64,000 nucleotides of DNA from Silurus meridionalis (GCF_014805685.1 NC_060885.1:23836132-23900131); one strand, 5' to 3'; positions 12,165 through 24,282 are shown, counted from the stretch's first letter. Numbers and translations: made by a program. The notes: generated from the letters alone by a model not told the origin.

Positions 12165-13458
12165 CACACTCTGGCTGCTTCTGTCACTATCTCCATCTCT
12201 GATCTCCACCGATCTGTCTTGTTCACACTCACACAAACATGGCAGAGGGCACGAGAGTCACTCAGCTCTGCCTAAGGCATAATCACCCCTGACTACTAAC
12301 CTCACCCCCCCCCAAACACACACACTCGGAGTATGCAACCCACACCACATACACCTCTACCAGTATCACATACACCTATTTATACAGCAGGTGTACACTT
12401 TCATTAGAACCAAAAAAAAAAACCCTGCTGTGTGAGTGGATGCGGATGTGTGTTACAGATGTCAGCCACATCCCTCACTCCACATTTCTACCGATTCCTG
12501 AGAAAGCACAAGTCCAGTGTTTTTCAAAACCATGCCCCGTGCACTCCTACTGAACCCCGGCCTGGTTTTAATCAAGCCATTATATCAGATCTCACCTCTG
12601 ACCCCTTGCACTGCACAATTCTGTTTAACATGCTCCTGCCACAGAAAGCGAAAAGCAACACTTTCAGCCCATAGATTGGGGAGTTGAAGCTTCATCTCAG
12701 GCAGACCAAATCCAGTACTGCATTTCAAAGCTGAAATGTCAAATAATAATACTTTAGTCGTAATGCGTGTTTTATCTGAGTGACACTCTCCTGCTTATAA
12801 TTGTAAGAGTATTATTTGAAAAAAAATCTCTGCCGAATTAAGCTGATGTATCAGCAGCCACAGAAGCACACGCTTGCAGCCTAAAGACGTGGCACTGAAA
12901 TCAGCCCGAGTGTTCACTGAAGCTAAGTCCAGCAATTTGTTCCTCAGATGGGTCCCTGCTTGCTAGACAATCATTCAGCAGTGTATGAGTTAAATGAAAC
13001 TCCAGACAAAACTAACAAAAGCATAAGTAGGTGTGCAGCAACAAAAATGTTTTACACTCTCATTTATATTTTAAGGAATAAAATACAGTTTTAACTCGTG
13101 TGTATTGATTACAAGCAGCCAGGATCGGAAGATTAAACCGTGCCACGTTTGGGGGGGGGAAATTCAAAGCCATAGACAGTGTAACCAGCAGTCTGAACGT
13201 TTCAGTCTTATCCGTCTAATCATTAACGATTCAAGACCACAAATCGAGTGTAAATCTATACAGTACGTATCCATTGGAAACAAATTAGAGGGACAGCATA
13301 CAGCCTGTGGCATTAACAGCACTCTGGATTGTAATTAAAACTTCATTTACAAAACATATTTTGATTGTGTGATAAAATGTATTTTTAAAAAAAACAACAT
13401 TTTACATAGAAAAAAACTCAAAAAAATTTAAATCAGCTCTCAGTCTAAACAGTGTGAG

Positions 13459-13600
13459 TTCATTTACTTAACAGGGGTGGCAATTCAGCACTGTAGGTGT
13501 TGACTCGGTTAACAGAGGTGATAATTCTACACTGTAGGTGCTAATTCAAGACTGTAAAAGTCAATTCGGCGTGTAACGTGCTCAATCAGTACTGGGGATT
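13459..13600. repeat. Degenerate tandem repeat, unit about 20-21 bp
   Basis: Roughly seven diverged units. Successive units begin AATTCAGCACTGTAGGTG, GACTCGGTTAACAGAGGT, AATTCTACACTGTAGGTG, AATTCAAGACTGTAAAAG and AATTCGGCGTGTAACGTG. The first four can also be read as two copies of a 41-bp unit. Sequence before and after shows no such periodicity. It lies in pkdcc intron 1 and has no coding meaning. Confidence 0.65.
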
Positions 13601-15098
13601 TTCTTATTAGTTAGTTACATGAATTAACGGAATGATTGATGGATTACATATTTTAACATGCAATAATTTCGATTCGATTACAGCGTTACCGGAGGGAGTA
13701 GCGTTATAAAGATAATCAGAGATTCTGAAATTAAATAATAGGAATGCATTGGTTTGGGCCACAAATGATTAAGCTTGTGATTTGGATATAGGTTTTAGAA
13801 ATATCTTTTAGGAATATATCTTATAGGATATGACATCCATCCTTATTACGCAGAAGGAATCGGAATCTGTGAAATATGTAAAATATGTAATATGTAAATG
13901 TGTCAAACAAAGAAAGTATACGCAAGATCCAAGAGTCCAGCATTAATTGTATCGATATCAATTTAGGATATTAAGTACTGCTTTGTACATAAAAGGTCAG
14001 ATTTTCTTCAGGCCTAATCTCATCTATTAAAGTGTGTGCTCAGACAAAGAGGGATTTGATTGAAAAAGGATCATAAGACTTTACACAGATCTTTTTTCAC
14101 ATTTCACTTAAATCATTGTTAGTAATAATCATGATAATAAAATTTTAATTGTATTAAATTAGAAAAGAGGGTAAAATACAGTGTTATGCTCTAAGAATGT
14201 GTACACGCAAACAAACATGCATGCATTTATAAAATGTAAAAAAAAATCTGACTGTGTTTCAACTACATTAAAGAATCGAAACTGGTTTGATATAAAAGGC
14301 AAAGGCCTAATTAAATCCTCTGTATGTTTGGAAGCAGCTCCTCCAAAACCTGTAGTTTCCAAAAATCTGTTCAGTGGGCTGCTCATTACTGACTCTTTGC
14401 TGGCTGTAATGCTGGATCCTGTTCTAATCAGCTCTGTGGTTTGGGGATTTTAATTTAGTCGGACTTGCTTTTGTCTGGGGATTTCCTGCTCTGTGGGTCT
14501 CGTGCTAAAGCGATCATTTAAACTCTTTGGCTATGTAGTAACAAAAACAAAAAGCCTTCTGTAGTGTTGCATTCATTTATAGGCTGTTCATCTGCGTCTA
14601 CATAAGTCCGCTTTTTTATTAATTCGGCAGTTTTGCTTAAGGCGTTTGGCGCATGCGCGCGCACACGCAAACGCACACGCTCTCACACACACACACACTT
14701 AAATCACATTTTGTTTAAGTTTCACTAATTAACTTTGGCCAAGAAACGCAATTCCTCACCGACGCAAAGCTGAACCAGTATCCAAAACACAGCGATGAAG
14801 CGCGCAACACAACACTTCAAAACAGCAGCTCAATTATCTGTGACCCAAACCTGCGGATCCTGTTATTTCAGTTCGGAATCTCTGATTATCGTATGAGCAT
14901 TATCGCGATATTCGCCTCGATAACGATAAATAAAAAAACCGCTCTCTTATTCTTATTCTTATTCTTATTATTATTATTGTGATTTCTGCATAACCAACTC
15001 ATTCTTTTCATTCAAATGTATATGTGAATTATATAAGACCCCAACACACGGACTGATCAAGATAACAATAAATAAAATACAAATAAAATACTAAAGGC

Positions 15099-15099
<1 letters not shown>

Positions 15100-15171
<72 letters not shown>
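15100..15171. repeat. TA microsatellite
   Basis: About 70 bp of pure TA, 500 bp downstream of pkdcc exon 1 in transcript order. Confidence 0.95.
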
Positions 15172-15174
<3 letters not shown>

Positions 15175-15674
15175 AAGATTCAATCATTTTATGTATAATC
15201 ACATTTTTTATTGGAAGTTTTTTCTCTCCAATGACGCGCCTAAAGACTAAATGATGCTTCACCAACAGCTATTAAATAAACAAACGGCCTTGTGTGTTAT
15301 CCCCAGGAGTTGAATACACACATTTAGATGGTGTGTTAGAATAAAAGCTGTGGATCATTTTCACACTCCGTGCGTAAACACTGACACCTCCAAATGCTTA
15401 TTCGGCAGAAAAGGTGAAAACCAAGTGATTTATAAAGCAAATAATGTATTGGTTCATTTTAAAGTGAAACTATCTGCTAATCTTTTCATCCAATAAAAAA
15501 AGAATCCCAATAATAATTGGGTTAATATCTATTTCGGTTGTTGGATATTTGATTTATTTATACTTTAATAATAACATAAGTCGAGGGTGCAGATCTGAGT
15601 TCACTACTTGCCAATGTGCATCAAAAATGCACTAATATTAAAGATACTTATAATAATTGTTTTAAAGCTCATAC

Positions 15675-16379
15675 CTTGAGGATGTTGGGATGCTCGAGTT
15701 TCTCCATGAGCGTCATCTCTTTGATAATCTTGAATGAAGCGAGCCGGTAACAGTCTTCAGCTGAGTTGTACTTTTTCACGCAGCTCTCCATGTCGTGCCC
15801 GTTGAGGTCTACGGATTTAAGAGCCACAGAGAAGCTGGTGTTCAGCTCGGCTCGGTAAACGGCTTTGGTGTAGCCCGAGCCTACAAACTGCACACTGCCT
15901 GCTTTCTCCAGAGCCCCGCACCCGAGCGCCCCATCTGACACGCGCGAATCAAGCCGCCGATGGGCTCCGTTACCGGCCGCAGGATCGTCACTTATCCGCG
16001 CTGCTCTGTACTGGTCCAGGCTGCTCGTACGCTCCAGATCCATCAGCCGCCTGCGTTCAAGCGGTGGTGCCGCGGCGTCTTCGCCCCGACTTTGGTATCG
16101 GAAAACCTCCCCGAGTCGCGCTCGAATCTGGTAGCGGAGATCGCTGAGCGCTGCGGTGTTTGTGGTGCTGGTGCTGGTGCTGGTGGTTGTGGTGCCGGTG
16201 GACTCCGGATTTGATGCGGTTCCGGGCGCAGAGTCGCGCGTTCCGACGTCAGAGCGCCTTCGCGCCGCGTCGTGGCTCTGGCGCGGTTCGAAGCCCGGCA
16301 CGAAGAGCACGTTCATGAGCGTGCCGAGACAAAAGGAGAAGCAAAACGCCGCCGCCAGCACCGTTTTCCGCCGCTTCAT
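15675..16379 (-). CDS. pkdcc: pkdcc exon 1 (start codon, signal anchor, kinase N-lobe)
   Basis: First coding exon of PKDCC/VLK, a secretory-pathway kinase that phosphorylates tyrosines on Golgi and extracellular proteins and is needed for skeletal growth in vertebrates (family knowledge). The 235 codons start MKRRKTVLAAAFCFSFCLG: a basic N-terminus and a hydrophobic stretch (about residues 6-28) fitting a signal anchor. Residues about 31-80 form a low-complexity stem with a Ser/Thr run at 60-73. QIRARLGEVFRY (84-95) and ERRRLMDLE match family motifs. The glycine loop is GSGYTK (167-172), the predicted ATP-binding Lys is K188 in VALK, and E221 is a likely helix-C glutamate. One N-glycosylation sequon is at N180. 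The exon ends HPNILK with donor GTATGAG. The start ATG has A at -3. The frame is intact, with no sign of decay. Which teleost paralogue (a or b) is not decidable here. Confidence 0.96.
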
Positions 16380-16723
16380 CTTGTTCGTGATGATGATGAC
16401 GAGCAGAAAATAGCTCGGCTTCCCGCCGCCTAGGAGCCTCGCACCTCGAGGCTGCCTGGCCGCTCGGTGCTCAATGGTGCAGACGTGCGAATTAAAATCC
16501 GGGTAAGATCCGCGGATCGCTGGATGGATCTCTGGCGCGCAGTCTGTAGGATAACCCTCTCATGTCTTCATCTCGCAGTTATGATTTAGGATCCACCCCA
16601 TTTTTAGGACCGATTGCGTTGACACTTGGCTCTTCGGCGCGCGCGCTCGAGACCCCCCGTCGGCACCGAGGGTCTCCCCTCACTCACGAGCTCCGCGCGC
16701 TCAAGGTGCAACTCACACGCACA

Positions 16724-16731
16724 TGACGTCA
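16724..16731. promoter_or_regulatory. Palindromic CRE-like site TGACGTCA
   Basis: Full consensus binding site for CREB/ATF-type bZIP factors, about 350 bp upstream of the pkdcc start codon inside the CpG-rich region. Full palindromic CREs in CpG islands are often bound in vertebrates. Use by this gene is inferred only from position. Confidence 0.5.
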
Positions 16732-16799
16732 GCGTGACTGACAGCTGACTCCAGCTCGCGCTTGAGCGCTGCACCCGAGGTTCGCACTCGGACACAGTG

Positions 16800-16805
16800 T
16801 TTATA
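16800..16805 (-). promoter_or_regulatory. Possible TATA box for pkdcc
   Basis: TATAAA on the minus strand (context TGTATAAACAC), about 420 bp upstream of the start codon and at the outer edge of the CpG-rich block. If used, transcription would start near 16,770 and the CRE-like site would fall within the transcribed leader. A 6-base match alone is weak evidence. Confidence 0.3.
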
Positions 16806-17347
16806 CATTGTAACCGCGCAGGACTACGATTCCCGTCGTGCATTTCTGCCTTTTTGTGGCACAAATGTGAATTAACGCAAATGGCACAAAAAATACACAC
16901 TGCATTATTGGGAACTTCATATGAGTTTATTGAAGGATCGGGTCTCAGACACTTCTAACCCACTGCATGCGTGCAATAGAGACGCTCATTTCTACTTTTT
17001 TCTTGGTTTTTACTTTTGCACGCCTCGTCTAGATTCGTAATAAAGGTAGAATCTGATAGCATTTTAATGGCATATCTGAATTGGTCTATTAAAGCAATCA
17101 CTTTGGTTAACCTGTGATATATTCAGCTCCACAAAGTCATTTCCCCCACTGATCTTTGGACTGAATTAGACTTTCGGCTGCAATTCTAAATTAATAGTCC
17201 ATTCCGTTTTTGGACTCGAGTTTTGTGAGCCCTTTTGCCGTTTGGAAAGAAAGAGGGAAAATGTGTATAATTATGTCTCTGGGGTCGGAGAAGTGAAAGT
17301 CTAAATTAAAAACAGACATGAGGCTGGAGAGGAGGTGTGTTTGCAGA

Positions 17348-17457
<110 letters not shown>

Positions 17458-17499
17458 TGATGAGTACATTTTGTGAGTACTAATGAGGAGTTACGGAGC

Positions 17500-17720
17500 T
17501 GCTATTATATAGAGGAGTCCGAGCTGAAGGCCATCCATCAGCCCCGCATTACTGCATTGTTAGCGACTAATTACCCGATGCAGCGAGGAGGAAACCGGGG
17601 CAGAGCGGCCAGGGGTTGCTCATGGGCCCGCTATTATTTATAACACTCATTAACATCACTCATATTACTGGTGGGAGTTCAGACACAACGCGCAAAATGC
17701 GGCAATTGAGAATAGTTGTG
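17500..17720. other. Unique stretch, candidate conserved noncoding element
   Basis: Sequence between the GATA array and the TTATA arrays is free of simple repeats, has balanced composition, and carries homeodomain-like TAATTA (GACTAATTACCC near 17564) beside CCATCCATCAGCCCCGC. It lies about 1.2 kb upstream of the pkdcc start codon, where proximal enhancers are common. The call is inference; only cross-species alignment can support it. Confidence 0.3.
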
Positions 17721-17761
17721 GCGGTTGTTCTCAATTTGTCATGCAGTTATAGGTTTATACA

Positions 17762-17970
17762 CCACACCCTCATAAACATATATTATATTATATTATATTA
17801 TATTATATTATATTATATTATATTATATTATATTATATATTTTAATATTATTATATGTGATATGTGATATATGTGGTTTTACAAACCACACCCTCTTAAA
17901 CATTTATTATATTATATTATATTATATTATATTATATTATATTATATTATATTATATTATTCTTTGGCCT
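17762..17970. repeat. Duplicated TTATA pentanucleotide arrays
   Basis: Two (TTATA)n arrays (17779-17840 and 17905-17962), each preceded by the same unique sequence CCACACCCTC(A/T)TAAACAT at 17763 and 17887. The pair is a tandem duplication of a unit about 123 bp long that includes the array. Confidence 0.85.
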
Positions 17971-18651
17971 CTGATTTAATTCTCTATGTATACATAGTGG
18001 GAGAAATACACTATTCCTGTACTTGGGGGAAAAGTAAAAAAGTTTTTGCTTTTGATTGTACTTACATGTGAAATGTAATAATGAGCAACAAGAAATGTAT
18101 TTTATTTATTTATGCGATTCAGTGTTCAATTCAAATAAATTGTATTTAATAGCGTTTTTAACATTGGACATTCTCCCAAAACATCTAAACAGAAATAAAT
18201 AAGTTATAAAATGTGATTTTTATGTTTTGTGCATATGAGTTTATAATTTGAAAGTGTATCCCTAACGTCCAAACCAGTGGCGACTGTAGCAAATAAAAAC
18301 TCCATGAGATGGTATGAGTAAGAAACCCTGAGAGAAATCAGACTCAGAAGGGAACCCGTATTCATTCTGGTGACACGAATGTCCATTCTTTCTTGCTGTT
18401 CAGTAATGGGCAGAACAGTTCATGCTAATTGCAGTCCTGTTATTGTAGTAGACTATTTGTATTAATGCAGTTCGAATTTTTGAGTTAAAAGTAAAATATT
18501 ATGCAATAAAATGAAATACTTATTTGAAATAGTTCAGTTCTTGAATAAAAGTACAGTAATGAAGTATACTGATACACAGGGTATGTGCAAACAGTACTGC
18601 TCAGTTAGCTGATAGAAAGAAGGCTACGGAATTTAGCTCCATCTTCTGGGC

Positions 18652-18694
<43 letters not shown>
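18652..18694. repeat. AAT trinucleotide repeat
   Basis: About 14 units of ATA/AAT in the pkdcc upstream flank. Confidence 0.9.
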
Positions 18695-18697
<3 letters not shown>

Positions 18698-19599
18698 CTT
18701 CTAGCTCTTAGTCGATGATCTTATAATTCGGATCCACCCTTTGTGAGAAGTGCTAGTTTTTCTGATGGGATGAAGTGCATGATGAATTATGCAGTGTTAT
18801 CAGCTCGCATAAGAAAGGAGCTCCAAAAGAGTTTTAATTCACTTTTTCCGTCTGCAGTGTCGGTAAAAGATTATATAACGTGTAAATCACATAGCTTGCA
18901 CTTCTGTCTGCATGAACAGTTTTGCATTTTAGCCCCCATCACTGAACAGCTCATGCAATAGCACATATCAGCAGTGATGAAACTGTAATGAATAAGCATA
19001 TAAAACTGGACAAATAAAAATGGACAAATAAAACCGAATTAAATTTAATTAAATCAGACAATAAATCTTTTATTTAAAAAAATGTGATTTTAGTATATAA
19101 AAACGGAGATCCCTGCAGTAGATAGTGGCATACACTCGTTTATAGCACTTTGGCTCAATCTTGATCCAAAAAGAATTGAATTCTCTAAATAAAATTCATT
19201 TTTATTGTTTTATTTAATTATTTTTGCACTGATTTATGTTTTTGTGCGTATCATCATGAGATTTACACCAATCTACGATGGATGTAACATGATGAATGGC
19301 AGATTGAAAGATCGGCATTACTGTTTAATTAGATTAAGTCACGTGGTCGTTAGTCGTTCAGCCACGCCTACCCACAATAAACCTACTGCGCATAATAAAT
19401 CAAATAAATGTGTATATGGTGATAATCATAGGGCTGCGCCTTGGTTTGTGTTTCCGATGTCCATTAGTATTGTAGCTCAGGGCGGATATTGGAAACACAG
19501 CAGGAAACCTAAGCTGCATTAATCACGTTTGAAGAAGGGCGGCTGGTCCACTGAAAACAAAGAAAAAAAAAAAACCTGTGTGCGGAGCATCGGGTTGCC

Positions 19600-19925
19600 T
19601 TTTGCAAGCAAACCCACGCGTTTAACATGTGAATTCATTTCTAGGGGAGACTGGAGGATTATGCCAGCGAGGATCTACACAGTGACTCAGTCCATTCCTT
19701 TGTGTTGGGCGCAACAACCCTGGCCTGTGCTGGGAAGGGTGTAGGGGAGAGGAGAGGTGGGAGAGGGGGTTAGTTAGGAGGGGGTTAATCCTTTTACATT
19801 CTTTACTCAGTGGGTGTTAATTAGACGCCGCAGGTAACCTCTCCGTACACATTCATTAGGACCGCAGGGGGTTCACTTCATTACTGTAAGAATGCGTCAC
19901 AGCCAGAGGCAGTGACTAAAGACAT
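19600..19925. other. Unique stretch, candidate conserved noncoding element
   Basis: About 320 bp of complex sequence with only short purine-rich interruptions (GGGAGAGGAGAGG). It includes GCAAACCCACGCGTTTAACA and GGTGTTAATTAGACGCCGC, with a homeobox-like TTAATTA core. It lies 3.2-3.5 kb upstream of pkdcc and has no open frame with splice borders. The appearance is typical of vertebrate developmental noncoding elements, but this is inference. Confidence 0.35.
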
Positions 19926-20189
19926 GTCAATCAGCAAGGTGCAAATGCACATGGTGACTGCAGCTCCTGCTGGACTTCACACAACTATCTACTGCATATG
20001 TGTGTATAACTTTATATTTTTTATCTGGGTTATTTTTTTCAATATTTGAAACTGAGTTATTCAATATTGGGTGATTCTAGAGTGCTAGTTTGGTCCATAT
20101 GTCCCAGTTATCTATTATATTCTATTACTGTATACTCTATTATATTATTATTGATAGATAAAAAGATTATTACAAACAGACAGACAGAG

Positions 20190-20345
20190 ACTGACTGACT
20201 TACTGATTGATTGATTGATTGATTGATCGATCGACTGACTGACTGACTGACTGACTGACTGACTGACTGACTAACTGAAAGATACATTTTTATTGTCAAA
20301 GTCCAAAGAGTAGCTAGATAGATCACCATATCATGGTAGATAGAT
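20190..20345 (+). repeat. ATTG / ACTG tetranucleotide arrays with LINE-like tail
   Basis: ATTG units (20203-20226) pass into about 13 ACTG units, ending near 20275. Then comes ACATTTTTATTGTCAAAGTC and TAGATAGATC. TTTATTGTCA also occurs at the 3' end of the LINE copy at 49.68 kb, so this may be the microsatellite tail of a LINE 3' end inserted on the minus strand. Confidence 0.7.
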
Positions 20346-21169
20346 AGAATCACCATATGCATGGATTCTCTGGGGGAAAGAAAAAGTGAATTCTTAACAT
20401 TTATCCTCTGTCTCACAGCTTGGCAAATGCATGATTTCAAGGAACAATAGGGAAATAGGAGACGTTCCTTAATTCTTCAAACTCCTCCCTCTGAGCATGC
20501 AATGGAAAGGTGCAGACACAAAGGACTTAAAAATCTATTTGCAAATGAGATGTCACTTTAAGGTGCTGTAGAGAAACAATAAAGTGTCACTTTTCGGGAC
20601 AAGGAACACAATTTCCGATTTGTTTCCCAGAATAGAAGATCTTTGCACATATGCAATAAGGTGAGTGAGTGAGTGTAAGACACACTGCATTATATTAGAA
20701 AAAAAAATAAATATAGAATTAAATTTTAGTCTCTAGAAGATTCCAGTCTATTGTTACCGATGTTCATAAAGGACTGGATTATGGAAATAAAAATATTTTA
20801 TAGCCTTTTTTATTATAATTGTAAATTTTGTATTTGTTGATTTCAAAAATAAAAGAGCCATCTGTGTATCCTGGCTGCCTTAATATTTATACATGTATAT
20901 TGGATTCAACACAATTTCAAGTCTCAGCCTAAATGATATAGAAATAATAAGCCAAGGAGGTGTCAATCACCCTTTTCCCACTATTGCTAAAATTGTATTA
21001 AATCCCACAGCACAAAAACATCAACAGAGCATTAAATAATAACAAAACACAAATTTTAAAAAATGTGTACGAATAAATTTTATCAAATGAGCTTCAGGGG
21101 AGAGAAGGCAGGCTTGAATTAGGACAAAATATAATGTAGAAACATATAAGAAATATATAGACACACACG

Positions 21170-21310
<141 letters not shown>

Positions 21311-22886
21311 GCAATGCAGAAGAGCATGCAGACAAGTCCTCTTGTTTTCAGAGGATCTCATTTGTCTCATTTGGCAAATACATTTGAAGCAATTTCCTCA
21401 ACGCTTTAATCACATTCATCCAACCTTTATGAATGTGATGTGTAGAAAGATGTGACAAAAGTAAACAAATGAGTCTTATTCAGTCCTATGCTGTCAAAAC
21501 AAGTCTTTGTGCTGGTCTATCAGACTCTCAAACGTTCATCAAGAAAGATCATTAAAAATCAGTTCTTGTAAACATATAGTTTTTTGAGGTCAGGTGATGA
21601 GAGGTTTACTAGTAGGATATAAAGGAGAAACTGAAGAAAAACCATAGGGATTTTAAAGTAGGTATTTTAAGGGGTTTTTTTTGTTTTGTTTCTACCGAAC
21701 CAGTTCAATAGCAACTGATTTATTTGTTTTTGCACGTAACGTCTTGTGGAGCGGCTGCACATGTGGCTGTGGTTTTCTGAACTGTGTAAACTAAAAGTTT
21801 TAATCAGTTTTTTTGTTTCCCTTTCATGCTTTCAATAGGTTTATTTTGTTTCCCTGAATGTGGCAAGACACACGAATCCAAAAGTATGCTTTGGCATTTA
21901 CTGTGGAGTGCAACTCCTTCAAACATATTTAATATCAACCATAATTCAGCACCTCACAAGGAAAATTGATCGCTCCACAAATTGAGTTCGGATATTTATT
22001 TATTATGAAGTAAAAGCCTTTCAATTCACACTGCCTATGATTTATTCGTTTATTTTAAACTGGCTGGGACACCATTCATTCAGAGGATCCTGGATCTTTA
22101 TTTTCATGCTTTCTTACTACAAATAAATGAACTGTACAATGTAAAATGTCAGTGCATTGCCCTGTATTTGAATAAAATAAGAAAATAATAGCAATTGGCA
22201 GTTATTAAAGTGTCACCATATAATGCTTCAGTGAAATTTCATGTCATTCAGAACATGTGACAGACATTTGTTAAACAACACAGTCTATATTACAGAAGAG
22301 CCAAAGACTCTCTGCACATAGGTTCCCCCTATGTAATAGAACTATTACAACTATTAGATAGCTTTATTAATTACAGTAATCTCAAACTGTAGTAGTAGAA
22401 ATGAGGGTCCCAAAGGTACACTAGTGGTCTACTATTTCAAGTAGATTTTCCAAATGTGAATGTGTGGACAGTTTTTCAGCTAAGAGTATAAACGAAGAGA
22501 TGTTGACATGCAAAAAGTTGACTGTTGACTGGTTAAATAACTAGGTGACAACGTTCTATGTTTCAGTAGAATTTTGCTCATATACATAGATTTATCTACT
22601 CTTTCTTGACAAAAACTAAAATTTGGTGAATTGGGATGCAGCAATGGACTCCATCTTTGTCTTTTATTAGCGACTGTGTCTTATTTAAACTTTACTCCGC
22701 CAGTGTCAACGCCTGAGGTTTATTTGGGCACCACAAATGCAAACACATGCTAAATGTAAATGAGGAGAGCCTTTAGCTAGTACTACAAAATTCAGTCCTC
22801 TATCTACAGCCCTTAATGGCTTTAAATGAATAATAATACAGATAAGCAGTAATTTAAGTAATTAAATAACTGAACCATCAACAGAG

Positions 22887-22887
<1 letters not shown>

Positions 22888-22941
<54 letters not shown>
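22888..22941 (+). repeat. GT microsatellite
   Basis: About 50 bp of GT passing into TTTG units. Confidence 0.95.
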
Positions 22942-22943
<2 letters not shown>

Positions 22944-23234
22944 TTTGTTTGTTTTAAAAAACTAGTTATATATAAAAATAGTGAATGTTTTAGTTTGCCA
23001 TAATATTTAGCAATTTAACTCTACGTGTTTACCTTATAGAACATTATAGGCATCAGTAATACACCACATCACCTGAAATGCATTCGACAAAGGGATACAA
23101 CTTTGTTGAAAAAGACTTTAATTTATCATTTCAAATGGTAGGACACAGCACAAGTTCACAAGAAGAAAAATAATTCCTCTCTCAGCACTCATGGGCATCT
23201 CAAAAAAAAAAACTTTTATCTCAGGTCATTGTAT

Positions 23235-23435
23235 CTCCACACTGCTGTGTGGCAGCTTAGTGGTTAAGGCATTGGAAGGTTGTGACTTCAAATCCCAGCC
23301 ACACCAATCTGCCACTTCTGGGCCCCTTATTAAGGCCCAGGAGCAGCAATAGCTGCTTTGTTGTATGAATAAGATAAAAGTAAGTCCCTCTGGCTTAGGG
23401 CGTCTGCCAAATGTCATACATGTAAATGTCCACAC
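23235..23435 (+). mobile_element. tRNA-derived SINE
   Basis: The head GTGGCAGCTTAGTGGTTAAG resembles an RNA polymerase III A box and GTGACTTCAAATCCCAGCC a B box. The body has GGGCCCCTTATTAAGGCCC, and the 3' tail GGGCGTCTGCCAAATGTC is the common fish SINE/LINE tail. No tRNA cloverleaf is complete, so it is not a tRNA gene. A copy of the same kind lies reversed at 55485-55680. Confidence 0.8.
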
Positions 23436-24212
23436 AGCATCACCACAAGCTTCTAGAGAGCCAAAAATGTGAAAAGATGCTCCTTCATTCTACATTTTTC
23501 CTTTGTTTTAAACCTCAGAAGTTCTGACCAAAGACCTTAAAACCTGTTGTGGTGTTCTCTATCTAAAACATTTACACATTTACCCAACACAATGCATCTG
23601 CAAAGGCACCAGCATCGTGGCTGAATACACACACAGTCTTCAGCCTCTGGAAAAAGGTACCTAAGCATTCAGCCCTTACAGCCAAGCTGTATTACCTCAG
23701 CAATGAACTAACTTACAAAAATAACCTTGTTGAGCTGCAGAAATCATATTTAAATTAATGCATTTTTGTAGATGCTTTTTCCTCTGACTTACATCAGTTA
23801 CAGTGCAGACAGCCCTGGATAAATTGGATTTTGGTCTCAATAACTTTTGCTTACTACCCCAATGACTCTTCCATTTCCAGACATCCTTGCAACAATCAAG
23901 ACAGTCGTAATCGAGATGGCATTTAAATCACTTCTTAGAATAGCCTTTTTAGAAACATATCACTGTCTCAAAGTTTCCCGTATCTCATATAACGGCATAT
24001 TAGAGCTGTGCAGCTCCTCAGCAGAAGAACGTGAAGAGAGTGAGCACACTCCTCATTCTTTCAACCACACTTGATTATTAGTTATATCTCTATGCCAGAA
24101 GCATATGGTCAGGGGTGTGTCATCCGCATAGCCTCCATTTTCTCCACAGCACAGAAATTGACACAATGAGCCCCACCAATCCTGTCCAGCAATTGACTTG
24201 TGTTTACAGATT

Positions 24213-24214
<2 letters not shown>

Positions 24215-24282
<68 letters not shown>
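24215..24282. repeat. AT microsatellite
   Basis: About 66 bp of pure alternating AT. Confidence 0.95.

Larger units (their letters stand above)
5932..15674 (-). other. pkdcc: pkdcc intron 1
   Basis: A 9,743-bp phase-0 intron with donor GTATGAG at 15674-15668 and acceptor TGCAG at 5936-5932. It contains at least nine microsatellites, a hAT-type element at 10656-11430 and a degenerate 20-21-bp tandem repeat at 13459-13600. Stretches that look unique and free of simple repeats are about 8050-9000, 12180-13000 and 14270-14560; large first introns often host regulatory elements. No nested gene was recognised on either strand. Confidence 0.88.
16380..16830 (-). promoter_or_regulatory. pkdcc: pkdcc 5' UTR and CpG-rich promoter region
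   Basis: DNA upstream of the pkdcc ATG is rich in G+C and CpG (for example TCGGCGCGCGCGCTCGAG near 16632-16650), in sharp contrast with the AT-rich flanks. CpG richness begins inside exon 1 at about 15,900 and fades by about 16,830. This fits a vertebrate CpG-island promoter. Reading on the minus strand there is a TATAAA at 16805-16800 and a palindromic TGACGTCA at 16731-16724. The transcription start cannot be fixed from sequence. Open frames of about 100 codons in this region on both strands look like products of the high G+C content. Confidence 0.7.

Noticed and set aside
13459..13600. CRISPR-like array
   Set aside because: Units are diverged, have no constant spacers, and the context is a vertebrate intron.
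15960..16413. Plus-strand frames of 84-85 codons opposite pkdcc exon 1
   Set aside because: They are shadows of the GC-rich coding exon on the other strand and resemble no protein family.
23235..23310. Possible tRNA gene from A-box and B-box matches
   Set aside because: No complete cloverleaf, and the downstream sequence is a SINE body with a retroposon tail.
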